Shown here: one piece after another, positions 18,021 through 26,192 of the stretch
How the letters are laid out: the number at the start of each line of letters is the position of its first letter
How positions within the stretch are numbered: the stretch's first letter is position 1
Source: Bacteroidales bacterium
Lineage (GTDB): Bacteria; Bacteroidota; Bacteroidia; Bacteroidales; ML635J-15
DNA: 45,968 nt
Reading direction: 5' to 3'
Assembly: GCA_017994175.1 (NCBI GenBank)
Contig: JAGOLH010000020.1
Coordinates: 1-45,968, forward strand
The notes under the pieces: model-generated
Seen by the model: the letters and a program-made list of their open reading frames with translations, nothing else
Told to the model about the DNA's origin: nothing
Databases searched by the model: none
Program-made: the position numbers and the translations under genes

Positions 18021-19859
18021 TTATAATCCCAGCTTTTGCTGATATTGTTTCAACTCGGCAAGCAGGTTCGACTTTACATGAATGTAATTGCTGATGCCGG
18101 CTGCTTCAAGCTCCGGTCGGCAGGCAGGGTTGCCGGCAATTACGCAAATGGCTTTATTGCCCAATATGCTGAGCATTTCGGGAGCCAAGAGAGCATATTC
18201 ATCGTCGCTGCTGCACATTACCACAATATCGGCTTTGGCTGCCAGGGCATCGTTGACGCCTTCAGCCACGGTTTCATATCCAAGATTGTCGATAATGCGA
18301 AATCCTGCACAGGCAAAAAAGTTCGCTGCAAATTGTGCACGTGCCTGACGCATAGCAACGTTGCCGATCTTCAGCATGAACACATTAATCTCGCGTGCTG
18401 CACTGTCGGTTTTCAGGCGCATGGCTTCGAATGCTTCAGCAGCACGGTGAAGACGAATGGGTCTGATGCCACCTTCGATTGCAGGATGTGGCTTTTTCAG
18501 CTTTGAAGCATCCACTTTTTCGTTGAAATTCGGAAACTGATTGGTACCCAGAATAATCTCCCTTCGGGTTTCGGCATTGCTGTTGCGTTTGGCTAAGGTC
18601 TCGTCAATAAACTTCTGAATAAATTCCTGACGGAAAGCCGGAGTAAATCCACCCAATTCCTGTATCTGGAGGAAGAGTTTCCATGCTTCTTCGGCAATGG
18701 CTTTGGTGAGGTGCTCAATATAGTAACTGCCGGCAGCCGGATCGTTTACCTTATCGAAATGGGCTTCTTCCTTAAGAATAATCTGGATGTTGCGGGCGAT
18801 GCGTTCTGAGAAATCATCGCTGCAGGCATACACTGCATCAAAAGGCTGAACACAGATGGCAGATGCTCCGCCCAGCGCTCCCGACATGGCTTCGGTGGTT
18901 GCCCTGAGGATGTTCACATACGGGTCGTAAATGGTTTTATTCCATTCGGATGTTTCGGCAAAAATGCACATGTGTCCGGAATCTGCCGATTTGGGATTGA
19001 ACTCGTCGCAAATGGCCGACCACAACAAGCGGGCAGCCCTGAGTTTGGCAATTTCCATGAAATAGTTGGATCCTTGCGCAAAAACGAACAACATGCGCGG
19101 CGCAACGTCGTCGATACTATGTCCGGCGTCGGTAAGGCGCTGCAGGTATTCGGCACCCATGGCAAGACCGGTAGCCAGTTCCTGTACAATGCTGCCTCCG
19201 GCATTATGAATATGGCGTGCGTTGATATTCAATAACTTAAAATTCGGCAGGGTGTTCCCGGCTTTGGCAAATGCGCTTTCAACACATTGGCATGAGTCGG
19301 TGCCGCAGGGTGTTTTTCCGCTAAGCATCAAATAGGCCAGCGGGTCGAATCCTGATGAACCTTTAATTGCATTAGGGTCGATCTGATGTTTGGCTGCAAA
19401 TTCTGCCATCATACCCGGAACCGACGAGTCGGAACCATTACCTACTATATGCACCGGAACTGTGGTCAGGTCGATGCCATTAAGTAATGTTTCGAGTTGT
19501 TGATAAGTGAGTGGAGTGCAGGTAACGAAACCCAGCGATTGCGCACCTTTTTGCAATGCTTTCAGTGCTTTGCGGTTGGCTTCTGCTGGGTCGGCAGCAC
19601 GGAAGTCCTGCCTGATTCTCCAGCTGTGCGAAGGCTTACTGCCCCGAACAAAGGGTTTTTCTCCGGGGAGCGCATCGGTATACGCCAGATCTTTGACATC
19701 CTCGAAACGGTAGAAAGGTTCAAGGCTGACGCCTTCGAGGGTATTCCAAACCACCTTGCGCCCGTAGTCGGCACCCTTCAGGTCCTTTATAACCTGTGCG
19801 TGCCATTCCTCGTAGCTTATGGGTTTGAATTCCCCGAATAAACTATTGTTTTCTGCCAT
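18021..19859 (-). CDS. mutA: methylmalonyl-CoA mutase, small subunit
   Basis: The 612-residue protein is paralogous to MutB and typical of MutA. It has the barrel region (for example GSNYFMEIAKLRAARLLWSA, matching MutB's [18 protein letters not shown]). Its C-terminal Rossmann domain lacks the D-x-H-x-x-G cobalamin motif of MutB, as expected for the non-catalytic partner of the heterodimer. It is the first gene of the mutA-mutB operon, read on the minus strand. The upstream region to the divergent gapN-like gene (19860-20097) contains no obvious riboswitch; only a weak TAnnTTTG-like box near 19890. Confidence 0.95.
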   Translation of the reverse strand: MAENNSLFGEFKPISYEEWHAQVIKDLKGADYGRKVVWNTLEGVSLEPFYRFEDVKDLAYTDALPGEKPFVRGSKPSHSWRIRQDFRAADPAEANRKALKALQKGAQSLGFVTCTPLTYQQLETLLNGIDLTTVPVHIVGNGSDSSVPGMMAEFAAKHQIDPNAIKGSSGFDPLAYLMLSGKTPCGTDSCQCVESAFAKAGNTLPNFKLLNINARHIHNAGGSIVQELATGLAMGAEYLQRLTDAGHSIDDVAPRMLFVFAQGSNYFMEIAKLRAARLLWSAICDEFNPKSADSGHMCIFAETSEWNKTIYDPYVNILRATTEAMSGALGGASAICVQPFDAVYACSDDFSERIARNIQIILKEEAHFDKVNDPAAGSYYIEHLTKAIAEEAWKLFLQIQELGGFTPAFRQEFIQKFIDETLAKRNSNAETRREIILGTNQFPNFNEKVDASKLKKPHPAIEGGIRPIRLHRAAEAFEAMRLKTDSAAREINVFMLKIGNVAMRQARAQFAANFFACAGFRIIDNLGYETVAEGVNDALAAKADIVVMCSSDDEYALLAPEMLSILGNKAICVIAGNPACRPELEAAGISNYIHVKSNLLAELKQYQQKLGL

Positions 19860-20045
19860 AAAATAGAATTTATATTTTAATTGGCGAAAATAATGTTATT
19901 TTTTAGCTAAACAGCAAGTTTTTATCATGTTATTGAAGCAAGAAAAGAATTTTGATTTCATTTTACAGTGTTTTACCGATTTATTGGCGTGCGAAATTTA
20001 ACTTATTTTAAAACATTAGAGTGCTTTCTCAAAACAATAATGAGC

Positions 20046-20078
20046 TTGTGTTTTATTGGGTTTTGATTTGTATCTTTG
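20046..20078 (+). promoter_or_regulatory. promoter of gapN-like gene
   Basis: TTG (20046-20048), a 22-nt spacer, then TATCTTTG (20071-20078), close to the Bacteroidota consensus. It predicts a transcript start near 20083-20085 and a leader of about 14 nt before the ATG at 20098. Confidence 0.55.
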
Positions 20079-20097
20079 AAAATACATTTTATCGCTT

Positions 20098-21708
20098 ATG
20101 ATACAAAACAAAATTTTTCCTTTGTTAAAGGAAATTCCCGAAGAACACTGCATTCCAATACCTTTTAATCAAACAGAGTATTTATTAAACGGAGAATTGA
20201 TGCATTGGGAAGGACCAACCGAAAAAGTATTTTCCCCTGTGTACTTCTACGAAAATAACACGTTGATAAACTTGATTGGCTCCTATCCTCTTATGGATGG
20301 AAAAACAGCAATGATGTCGCTTCATGCTGCCATTGAAGCCTACAATAATGGACAGGGAACCTGGCCTAAAATGACTATTTCTCAGCGTATCGGGTGTATG
20401 AGAAAGTTCATTTTGCTGATGAAAGAACAACGTGATATAATTGTAAAACTATTGATGTGGGAAATCGGAAAGAACCTTACCGATTCGCAAAAGGAATTCG
20501 ACAGAACCGTTGAATATATCAACGATACCATCGAAGCACTGAAAGACATGGACAGGGAAGCATCGAGGCTTAAAATCACTCAGGGGGTAATTGCACAGAT
20601 AAAACGATCACCTCTGGGTGTAGTTCTTTGCATGGGGCCATTCAATTATCCTCTGAATGAAACCTTTGCTACGTTGATTCCGGCGCTGATTATGGGAAAC
20701 ACGGTTATATTCAAACCCCCAAAACTTGGTGTATTGCTGCATGCTCCGTTGCTCAGAGCTTTTCAGGAAGCGTTCCCGAAAGGGGTAGTAAATACAGTAT
20801 ATGGTGAAGGCCGAGAAGTAATTGCCCCCATTATGGAATCGGGGAAGGTAAATGTACTTGCATTTATTGGTTCCTGCAAGGTTGCCGATACTTTGAAAAA
20901 ACAGCACCCTCACCCCCATCTTCTCAAGTCGGTTTTAGGGCTGGAAGCCAAGAACCCTGCTATAATACTTAAAGTTGCAAATATTGAAAACGCTGTAAAA
21001 GAATGTGTTACGGGCGCTTTATCTTTTAATGGACAACGGTGCACTGCACTCAAAATTCTGTTTGTTCACGACAGTATTTACGATGATTTTATCAACCGTT
21101 TCATTAGCGAAGTTGATTCTCTGAAATCCGGTATGCCATGGGAAAAAGATGTAAACATCACTCCATTGCCAGAAGATTATAAACCGAAATGGCTGGAGGA
21201 TCTGATTGAGGATGCTGTTAATAATGGTGCTGTAATTTGCAACAAAAATGGGGGTATTATGGAAAAATCACTTTTCTTTCCTGTTGTACTTTCCGGGGTA
21301 AGCAGCAAAATGCAGATTTATCATTTAGAACAGTTTGGTCCAGTGATTCCGGTTGTCAAATTTCACGATGTGGAGGAACCTTTAGAATATGTCGTTACAT
21401 CAAATTTTGGACAACAGGCAAGCATTTTCGGTGAAGACCCCGTAATAATATCTGTTCTTGTCGACACGCTGGTAAATCAATTATGTCGTGTAAATATTAA
21501 TTCTCAATGTCAGCGAGGTCCCGACGTGTTTCCATTTACCGGACGCAAAGACTCTGCCGAAGGCACCTTATCGGTAAGCGATGCACTCCGGGTGTTCTCT
21601 ATTCGTTCGCTCGTAGCACTAAAAGAGAATGATACGAATAAAAAGATACTTACTGATATATTGAATTCTAAGAACTCTAACTTTCTGTCGACTGATTATA
21701 TATTGTAA
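20098..21708 (+). CDS. gapN: GapN-like NADP aldehyde dehydrogenase
   Basis: The 536-residue protein is an aldehyde dehydrogenase of the non-phosphorylating glyceraldehyde-3-phosphate dehydrogenase group. It has the conserved Asn in GPFNYPLNE (Asn183) and the catalytic Cys in NGQRCTALK (Cys315). The usual ELGGK glutamate motif is changed to GLEAK at 281-285, so the general-base Glu is not at its normal place but a Glu sits two residues on. I believe this variant occurs in a Bacteroidota subgroup annotated as NADP-dependent G3P dehydrogenase; that is from memory. Likely reaction: glyceraldehyde-3-phosphate to 3-phosphoglycerate with NADP+, a source of NADPH. It is a lone gene, divergent from mutA. 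Confidence 0.82.
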   Translation: MIQNKIFPLLKEIPEEHCIPIPFNQTEYLLNGELMHWEGPTEKVFSPVYFYENNTLINLIGSYPLMDGKTAMMSLHAAIEAYNNGQGTWPKMTISQRIGCMRKFILLMKEQRDIIVKLLMWEIGKNLTDSQKEFDRTVEYINDTIEALKDMDREASRLKITQGVIAQIKRSPLGVVLCMGPFNYPLNETFATLIPALIMGNTVIFKPPKLGVLLHAPLLRAFQEAFPKGVVNTVYGEGREVIAPIMESGKVNVLAFIGSCKVADTLKKQHPHPHLLKSVLGLEAKNPAIILKVANIENAVKECVTGALSFNGQRCTALKILFVHDSIYDDFINRFISEVDSLKSGMPWEKDVNITPLPEDYKPKWLEDLIEDAVNNGAVICNKNGGIMEKSLFFPVVLSGVSSKMQIYHLEQFGPVIPVVKFHDVEEPLEYVVTSNFGQQASIFGEDPVIISVLVDTLVNQLCRVNINSQCQRGPDVFPFTGRKDSAEGTLSVSDALRVFSIRSLVALKENDTNKKILTDILNSKNSNFLSTDYIL

Positions 21709-21768
21709 ATCTCAGGTGCTTGTTCCTCTAATACACAACATCAGTAATTTTTTGATTAACGCACTTTT

Positions 21769-21909
21769 TTACACAAAAAACTGAACGATTATAACAGCGG
21801 CTATAAAAATGCATATAAACAGTATGAGCAACGTTTTAGATGTTTTATCCATCGACTCTTTTTCGTTTTTTCCTGAACTTTGATTTCCATCATATCTTTT
21901 ATTTTCCAT
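21769..21909 (-). CDS. 46-residue single-pass membrane protein
   Basis: A short frame on the minus strand in an otherwise empty 356-nt gap. It starts MENKRYDGNQSSG, with a charged, hydrophilic half of about 26 residues, then a strongly hydrophobic helix (LLILFICIFIAAVIIVQFFV) running to the stop. This N-in, tail-anchored shape is typical of real small membrane proteins and is unlikely by chance in AT-rich DNA with a Lys/Glu-rich half. No clear promoter or family. The rest of the gap (21910-22064) shows nothing else. Confidence 0.55.
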   Translation of the reverse strand: MENKRYDGNQSSGKNEKESMDKTSKTLLILFICIFIAAVIIVQFFV

Positions 21910-22064
21910 GACAATTTTTCATTTAATTAAACTAAAACTAATTTGTTTGTAATGCAGTTTGTGAATGACACAGACGCAATGATATACAAGCTTATTGCAA
22001 TCAAACCATTCCAACCATGGTTCTATACATTGCAGGTATGGTGTATTTGGGGTAAAAAAGTGAG

Positions 22065-22427
22065 TTAGTCTAAAGGAGGGCCTCTTTTTTCATTAACCGG
22101 ACTCACATTCTTCAAGAAGATTGTATGCGGTTGCAGAAAAATAACGATTTCGTAAACTGGGGAGTAAATATGGAAATCAGCGCTACCATGCATGAACAAG
22201 CTCACGATTGCCCTTGGTAATGTCTGCTTAACAAATTTTAGATTGTTCGATGGAGGCGGCAGCCGTTTATGAAATACATTGTAGCCAGTAATCGGTTCTT
22301 TGCCGAAAACTAAACACTTCTGCTCAAATAGATGTATTGATGATAACTTTCTCGCTTCACAGGCCTTACCCCCAGAAACTAAAAAGCATAAAAGCAAAAG
22401 AGAGCTTAAAATTTTCAATTTCATCAT
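22065..22427 (-). CDS. secreted hypothetical protein
   Basis: The 120-residue frame starts MMKLKILSSLLLLCFLVSG, a convincing signal peptide, with a possible cut near residues 20-22. Lipid attachment is possible but the Cys at 23 follows Lys-Ala, a poor lipobox. The rest is short, with one Pro-Pro-Pro stretch and no recognisable domain. It is divergent from the lipoprotein gene at 22537. I do not recognise a family, and a short orphan like this could be a gene remnant. Confidence 0.5.
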   Translation of the reverse strand: MMKLKILSSLLLLCFLVSGGKACEARKLSSIHLFEQKCLVFGKEPITGYNVFHKRLPPPSNNLKFVKQTLPRAIVSLFMHGSADFHIYSPVYEIVIFLQPHTIFLKNVSPVNEKRGPPLD

Positions 22428-22485
22428 GATGCAAATTAAGAAAAAATAATCAGAGTAACAAATGATTTATACCCATGCTTTTTGA

Positions 22486-22518
22486 TTGAATTTTTATTTG
22501 AACAATTTTCTATTTTTG
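22486..22518 (+). promoter_or_regulatory. promoter of the 155-residue lipoprotein gene
   Basis: TTG (22486-22488), a 22-nt spacer, TATTTTTG (22511-22518), in line with the Bacteroidota consensus. It lies 18 nt before the ATG at 22537. Confidence 0.55.
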
Positions 22519-22536
22519 TTAAGAAAAACAAAATAA

Positions 22537-23004
22537 ATGAGCAGAAGGAAGTTATTTTTAATTGGATTCATCTGTTTTCTTTTGTGCAACGTAATAATTC
22601 TTTCCTGTACTGATCAACACGATATAGGCCGCTTACCTGTTGAAGGACTGAACAATATATATGTAAAGCTGGATCAGGATAATGAATTCGACCATTCTAC
22701 GGGCATACATTATGAAATCATTTTTGGAAACGGACAGGTGATTGTTGAAAAGACTTTATTAACCGGTTGTAGTGATTACATTGAAGACTTGTCTGATTTT
22801 ACAGCAGGCTCATGCGACAGCGTTATTTTCGTAACTTTTTTTGATAGTACTCATGTCTTTGCTGTGTACGATTTAAAAACCGGCAATGGGCACCCACGCA
22901 GTAGTAAGGAAACCGATTACAAAACAAGTTATTTCTTTGGAGACTCCCTTATTCAGGAACTGAATTCATGTAAGCCGGAGTTGAAAGCAGATTGGAAGCA
23001 TTAA
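22537..23004 (+). CDS. probable lipoprotein, unknown function
   Basis: The 155-residue protein has a basic start (MSRRK), a hydrophobic core and a lipobox-like ILSC at about residues 21-24, so it is probably an inner- or outer-membrane lipoprotein. The mature part is rich in Asp, Ser and beta-type sequence (VIVEKTLLTG, VIFVTFFDSTHVFAVYDL). No family recognised. Four Cys after the lipobox could form disulfides. It has its own promoter and is followed by a separate gene after 140 nt. Confidence 0.65.
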   Translation: MSRRKLFLIGFICFLLCNVIILSCTDQHDIGRLPVEGLNNIYVKLDQDNEFDHSTGIHYEIIFGNGQVIVEKTLLTGCSDYIEDLSDFTAGSCDSVIFVTFFDSTHVFAVYDLKTGNGHPRSSKETDYKTSYFFGDSLIQELNSCKPELKADWKH

Positions 23005-23144
23005 AACAACTTCCTTTATTGTAAAGGGATTTATAATTATTTCAATTTTAAATTTTCAATACTTTGAAGTACTGATTCAATATTCAATCTGGGCGTTTTT
23101 TTTCTTAATGTAAACCTGTATCTTCACGCTAAATTTAAAAGCCG

Positions 23145-25202
23145 ATGAAAAAACTTGTATTAAGCCTTGTATCTTTTCTTCTGTTTGCCGGAATCATCTA
23201 TTCGCAGCATACAGCCATGAATGGAACATGGAAAATGATTGCATCAGAAAGCTCGTTTCTCGATTATTACAAGGAACTCACACTCGATATTACTATTAGC
23301 AACAATTCAGCAGAAATTATTACCCGTATGGGGCCAAAACTCAAATTCGAGGAAAAACTGACTTTCAGCACCGATGGCAAAGTCAATAAAAGTGAAATTA
23401 AAGACGGCACCTTTTCCACCAACATACACATGGGTCTCAGGCTACCTGTGGGATCGAAAAAAGAAATCAAAGCCATCTGGGAAAACGACAACACAATAAC
23501 GCTTACCGAAAAATACGATTACTATGCTTCACAGGGGAAAAAGCATGGAGAGTCAGTGTATCGTTATCAGTTGTCGGAAGACGGAAAACGGTTGAAATGC
23601 ACAATAACGCGCCCTACACGCCCCAACGATTCCGACCTTGTTTTTGTGTTTAAGCGCAGCAATACCCAAAATGCGTTTATACATCGCATGGCCGACGACT
23701 GGGATATTGGCAAGCACCTGCCGGAACAGGCTTTCTGGATTTCGCTTCAGGGTGTGGTAAATCAGAACGAACCCTTATTGTATTTTACCTTTGCCAAGGG
23801 ATACCCATTCAACTACACGACAGAACTGGCCGAATATCTCGAAACAAAGAGGAACTTTTCATTTACATCGCTGAGCACAGTTGAACAGGGAATTGAAACT
23901 TTTAAATCGCACATCAATGGCTACATTATCTGGGACAAAAATGTAAGAACTTCGCTCATAGTAGCCTACACACTGGCCGGTCTTGAAAATGCAGTAATTA
24001 TAACCGACGACATGATTCCATTAATGCAACAGCATGGATTCAAACAGGTTGCCGATTTCAGGGGTCAGTTCAATGGAATGTCGGACTTTGAAATATATTC
24101 CTGGGCAAAAGAACAATACTGGAACCGCTGCTCGCGCGAAGTGATTACCTGGCTGGGTGGTCAGCATGGCACGGTGCTTATGCCTGCCTGTGCCGATTAT
24201 GGAATGATGAAAAAGACGTTTTTCTCTGATTTGTCAGCCCGCCCTACTGACACACTCGAGTATAATCTCACCCGTTCGCTGTTTGCAGGCATGAAACCCT
24301 TGTCGCAGGTTTGGGGGTGGCATTCCTACAAGAAAGACCTCGAAGAACAAATGACCACACTCCTATCATCGTACGCGCTCACTTCCGATGGGTTAAACAC
24401 CCAGCCCAACACCAGTTTTCTGATTCATATTCCCTTGTCGGAAGGTTTTGTTTTTAAGAACAATCACAACATAGAGGCGGGCAAAACTTACATGCCTGAA
24501 AAGAAAATCTACATCAGTTTCATCCAGTCCGACGGCATCGGCATTGGTGCATGGTTTGAACCCGGAAGGGGCAGCATACCCTATGCATGGGAAGTTACTA
24601 TGAAAATGCTCGAAATGTCGCCGGTATTGCTCGAGTACTACTATGCACAGGCCACGCCCAACGACTATTTCATTGCTGCATTATCGGGTTCGTCGTATAT
24701 GTACCCGAAGGCCTTTCCTCCCCAATGGCTGCCTGCCGAGCTGAAACGTGCCCACGACCTGATGAAAAAACTCGACCTGAATGTTTTCGAGATAATGGAT
24801 TACTCCGAAGGTGGTACCGAAACCTGCGACAACAACCTGCCCAAAAGCGTGGTTGACGAATATTACCGCTCAATGCCCGATGCCATCGGATTTATCAATG
24901 GATACCGGGCGTCGAACACATTCACCGTGCGCGATAAAAAGCCCTTTGTTTCGTACGACTACTATCTGGCTGCCGAAAAACCTGAAGCTGAAGTGGTGGC
25001 CGACCTTGAGGAACTGGCGGCCATTAATTCCGAAAGACCATATTTTCTGCTTGTACACGTGCGTGAATCGAGCGACATTGCCCGTGTAAAGTCAATCTGC
25101 GACAAGCTGAGCGAAAACATCGAAGTGCTGCCCCTCGACATTTTCCTAAAAATGGCCGGCGAAAACCCGACATTTAAGGAGTATTATTATCAGGGGAAGT
25201 AG
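23145..25202 (+). CDS. lipocalin-like plus GxGYxYP-domain secreted protein
   Basis: The 685-residue protein starts with a signal peptide (cut near Ile-Tyr-Ser-Gln, residue 21). Residues about 25-170 are a beta-rich, NGTWKMIASES-type domain like the lipocalin-like domains of Bacteroidota. From about 180 on it matches the GxGYxYP putative glycoside-hydrolase family, with the N-terminal and C-terminal halves in order. The signature appears as GSSYMYP near 514-520, so the second Gly is Ser. Family members are secreted and thought to act on glycans; activity is not proven. Near-empty stretches after it hold repeats (see 25203-25741). The last third is visibly more GC-rich than the first. Confidence 0.82.
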   Translation: MKKLVLSLVSFLLFAGIIYSQHTAMNGTWKMIASESSFLDYYKELTLDITISNNSAEIITRMGPKLKFEEKLTFSTDGKVNKSEIKDGTFSTNIHMGLRLPVGSKKEIKAIWENDNTITLTEKYDYYASQGKKHGESVYRYQLSEDGKRLKCTITRPTRPNDSDLVFVFKRSNTQNAFIHRMADDWDIGKHLPEQAFWISLQGVVNQNEPLLYFTFAKGYPFNYTTELAEYLETKRNFSFTSLSTVEQGIETFKSHINGYIIWDKNVRTSLIVAYTLAGLENAVIITDDMIPLMQQHGFKQVADFRGQFNGMSDFEIYSWAKEQYWNRCSREVITWLGGQHGTVLMPACADYGMMKKTFFSDLSARPTDTLEYNLTRSLFAGMKPLSQVWGWHSYKKDLEEQMTTLLSSYALTSDGLNTQPNTSFLIHIPLSEGFVFKNNHNIEAGKTYMPEKKIYISFIQSDGIGIGAWFEPGRGSIPYAWEVTMKMLEMSPVLLEYYYAQATPNDYFIAALSGSSYMYPKAFPPQWLPAELKRAHDLMKKLDLNVFEIMDYSEGGTETCDNNLPKSVVDEYYRSMPDAIGFINGYRASNTFTVRDKKPFVSYDYYLAAEKPEAEVVADLEELAAINSERPYFLLVHVRESSDIARVKSICDKLSENIEVLPLDIFLKMAGENPTFKEYYYQGK

Positions 25203-25310
25203 TAATGAAAATGCTTTGTGTAAATGCGGTACGTTACTGGATACTGAGGGATTCGAGGAACGAGAATCGTCTCGAAGTGTACAGTACGTGCTGCGGGCAG
25301 CGTATATTAC

Positions 25311-25354
25311 ACATCCCCCTGACCCCCCTTCGAAGGGGGAGTTATTTAATTCTG
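25311..25354 (+). repeat. solo copy (A) of the DUF559-linked palindromic repeat
   Basis: Head ACATCCCCCTGACCCCCC, then a perfect palindrome CCCCTTCGAAGGGG in its middle, then a TTATTTAATTCTGA tail shared with copy C at 26148-26192. The hairpin could form in DNA or RNA. It lies 400 nt from the DUF559 gene with no gene of its own. Confidence 0.75.
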
Positions 25355-25483
25355 AACACGTTCTGTCTTTTCCCTCCCGCTCCAAGTTTCCGGAACGGGA
25401 CTCGGAGCCGCTGTACTCGACGGGCTCACCAAAGGGACTTCTGCGTCTCGGCTCCATCTCGGCTTCGATGACGTTTTCAAGCC

Positions 25484-25672
25484 CGTCATTGCGCGGACGA
25501 GGAACGAGGACAAAGCAATCTGCATTTCAACGGGCACTTCGAGAACCTCAGTGTCCGCGGCAGGGTAACGAAGCTGGCGGCATTAAGACAGGCGGCTACA
25601 GCAACGTCTACGGGTAAGGAGATCGCTTCGCTTTGCTCGCGATGACGTGTGGCTTTGCTCGCGATGACGTGT
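25484..25672. repeat. CGTCATTGCGAG-type repeats, inverted and tandem
   Basis: Forward copy at 25484-25523 begins CGTCATTGCGCGGACGAG and ends with AAAGCAATCTGC. Inverted copies follow: GATCGCTTCGCTTTGCTCGC-GATGACG at 25621-25647, and a second, shorter one from 25653. The 20-mer CTTTGCTCGCGATGACGTGT occurs twice, at 25631-25650 and 25653-25672. This resembles a widespread bacterial intergenic repeat (CGTCATTGCGAG...GAAGCAATCT), known from general genome reading. Arms of opposite polarity could form a long hairpin. Confidence 0.65.
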
Positions 25673-25708
25673 ACCGCAATGGCAGCAAATGTGACTGTTG
25701 CTGTGAGA

Positions 25709-25742
25709 ATTATGCCCCCTTTGAAGGGGGGCAGGGGGATGT
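25709..25742 (-). repeat. DUF559-flanking repeat, copy B (inverted)
   Basis: On the minus strand: ACATCCCCCTGCCCCCCTT (19 nt, identical to copy C), then a CAAAGGGGG hairpin arm. Its first A is the last base of the DUF559 stop codon, so the repeat starts exactly at the gene end. It is in opposite orientation to copy C, making the pair an inverted repeat around the gene. Confidence 0.8.
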
Positions 25743-26107
25743 CAGGATTTTAACTCCTTGATTTTCTTATCTAAAGCACCCAATACACTGACCATATCAT
25801 TCTTAACCTGTAAATCGTCGAACCTTATAAATGTCACCCCCAATTTTTTTAATATGCCTTCCCTACGATTGTCATATTCATATTTAAAATCATGGCTATT
25901 CCCATCTATTTCGACAGCTAGCCTTATTTCATGACAAAAAAAATCAACAATAAATCTGTCAATTGGTACCTGACGGTGAAATTCTACACCTAATGCTTTC
26001 GATTTTATCTGTTGCCACAACAACACTTCCGATAATGTGCTGTTGTTGCGAAGATTGCGAGCTAATTGCTTTAGTTTGGGGTCGTACGGTATAATTTTAT
26101 TTTGCAT
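25742..26107 (-). CDS. DUF559 endonuclease-domain protein (Vsr-like)
   Basis: The 121-residue protein matches DUF559, a PD-(D/E)xK-type nuclease domain related to the very-short-patch repair endonuclease Vsr. Visible features: the leading RNNSTLSEVLLWQQIKSKAL helix and the core FIVDFFCHEIRLAVEIDGNSH. In that core the Asp of IVDFF and the Glu-x-Asp of VEIDG are likely catalytic or metal-binding; a following H sits in the usual H-position. A single-gene unit: no methylase or other partner adjoins. It is flanked on both sides by inverted copies of a palindromic repeat (25709-25742 and 26148-26174), with the stop codon fused to one of them. Role is not established; a link between nuclease and repeats is my inference. 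Confidence 0.85.
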   Translation of the reverse strand: MQNKIIPYDPKLKQLARNLRNNSTLSEVLLWQQIKSKALGVEFHRQVPIDRFIVDFFCHEIRLAVEIDGNSHDFKYEYDNRREGILKKLGVTFIRFDDLQVKNDMVSVLGALDKKIKELKS

Positions 26108-26147
26108 AAAACTCGCGAAATCAATTATTTACAAAGAAAGCTTTTTT

Positions 26148-26192
26148 ACATCCCCCTGCCCCCCTTTGAAGGGGAAATTATTTAATCCTGAA
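26148..26192 (+). repeat. DUF559-flanking repeat, copy C
   Basis: Reads ACATCCCCCTGCCCCCCTT, a GAAGGGG hairpin arm, then the TTATTTAATCCTGA tail also found in copy A. The tail overlaps the final codons and stop (26178-26180) of the neighbouring ATPase gene. It lies 40 nt upstream of the DUF559 start codon. Confidence 0.8.

Larger units (their letters stand above)
25203..25741. other. gene-free repeat-rich stretch
   Basis: No credible gene in 539 nt. It holds a solo copy of the DUF559-associated repeat (25311-25354), inverted CGTCATTGCGAG-type repeats (25484-25523 and 25621-25672), and the outer repeat of the DUF559 unit (25709-25742). In between are G/C-rich fragments such as TCGAAGTGTAC and GGAACGGGACTCGGAG that look like further decayed intergenic repeats. 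Confidence 0.7.

Noticed and set aside
19860..20097. Possible B12 riboswitch before mutA
   Set aside because: No B12-box-like conserved stretch or stem set visible in the 238 nt.
23010..23045. Terminator after the 155-residue lipoprotein gene
   Set aside because: Stem of only 5 bp (CCTTT/AAAGG) and no T-run.
25203..25741. CRISPR array
   Set aside because: Repeats are few, inverted and of different families, with no regular spacer length and no cas genes.
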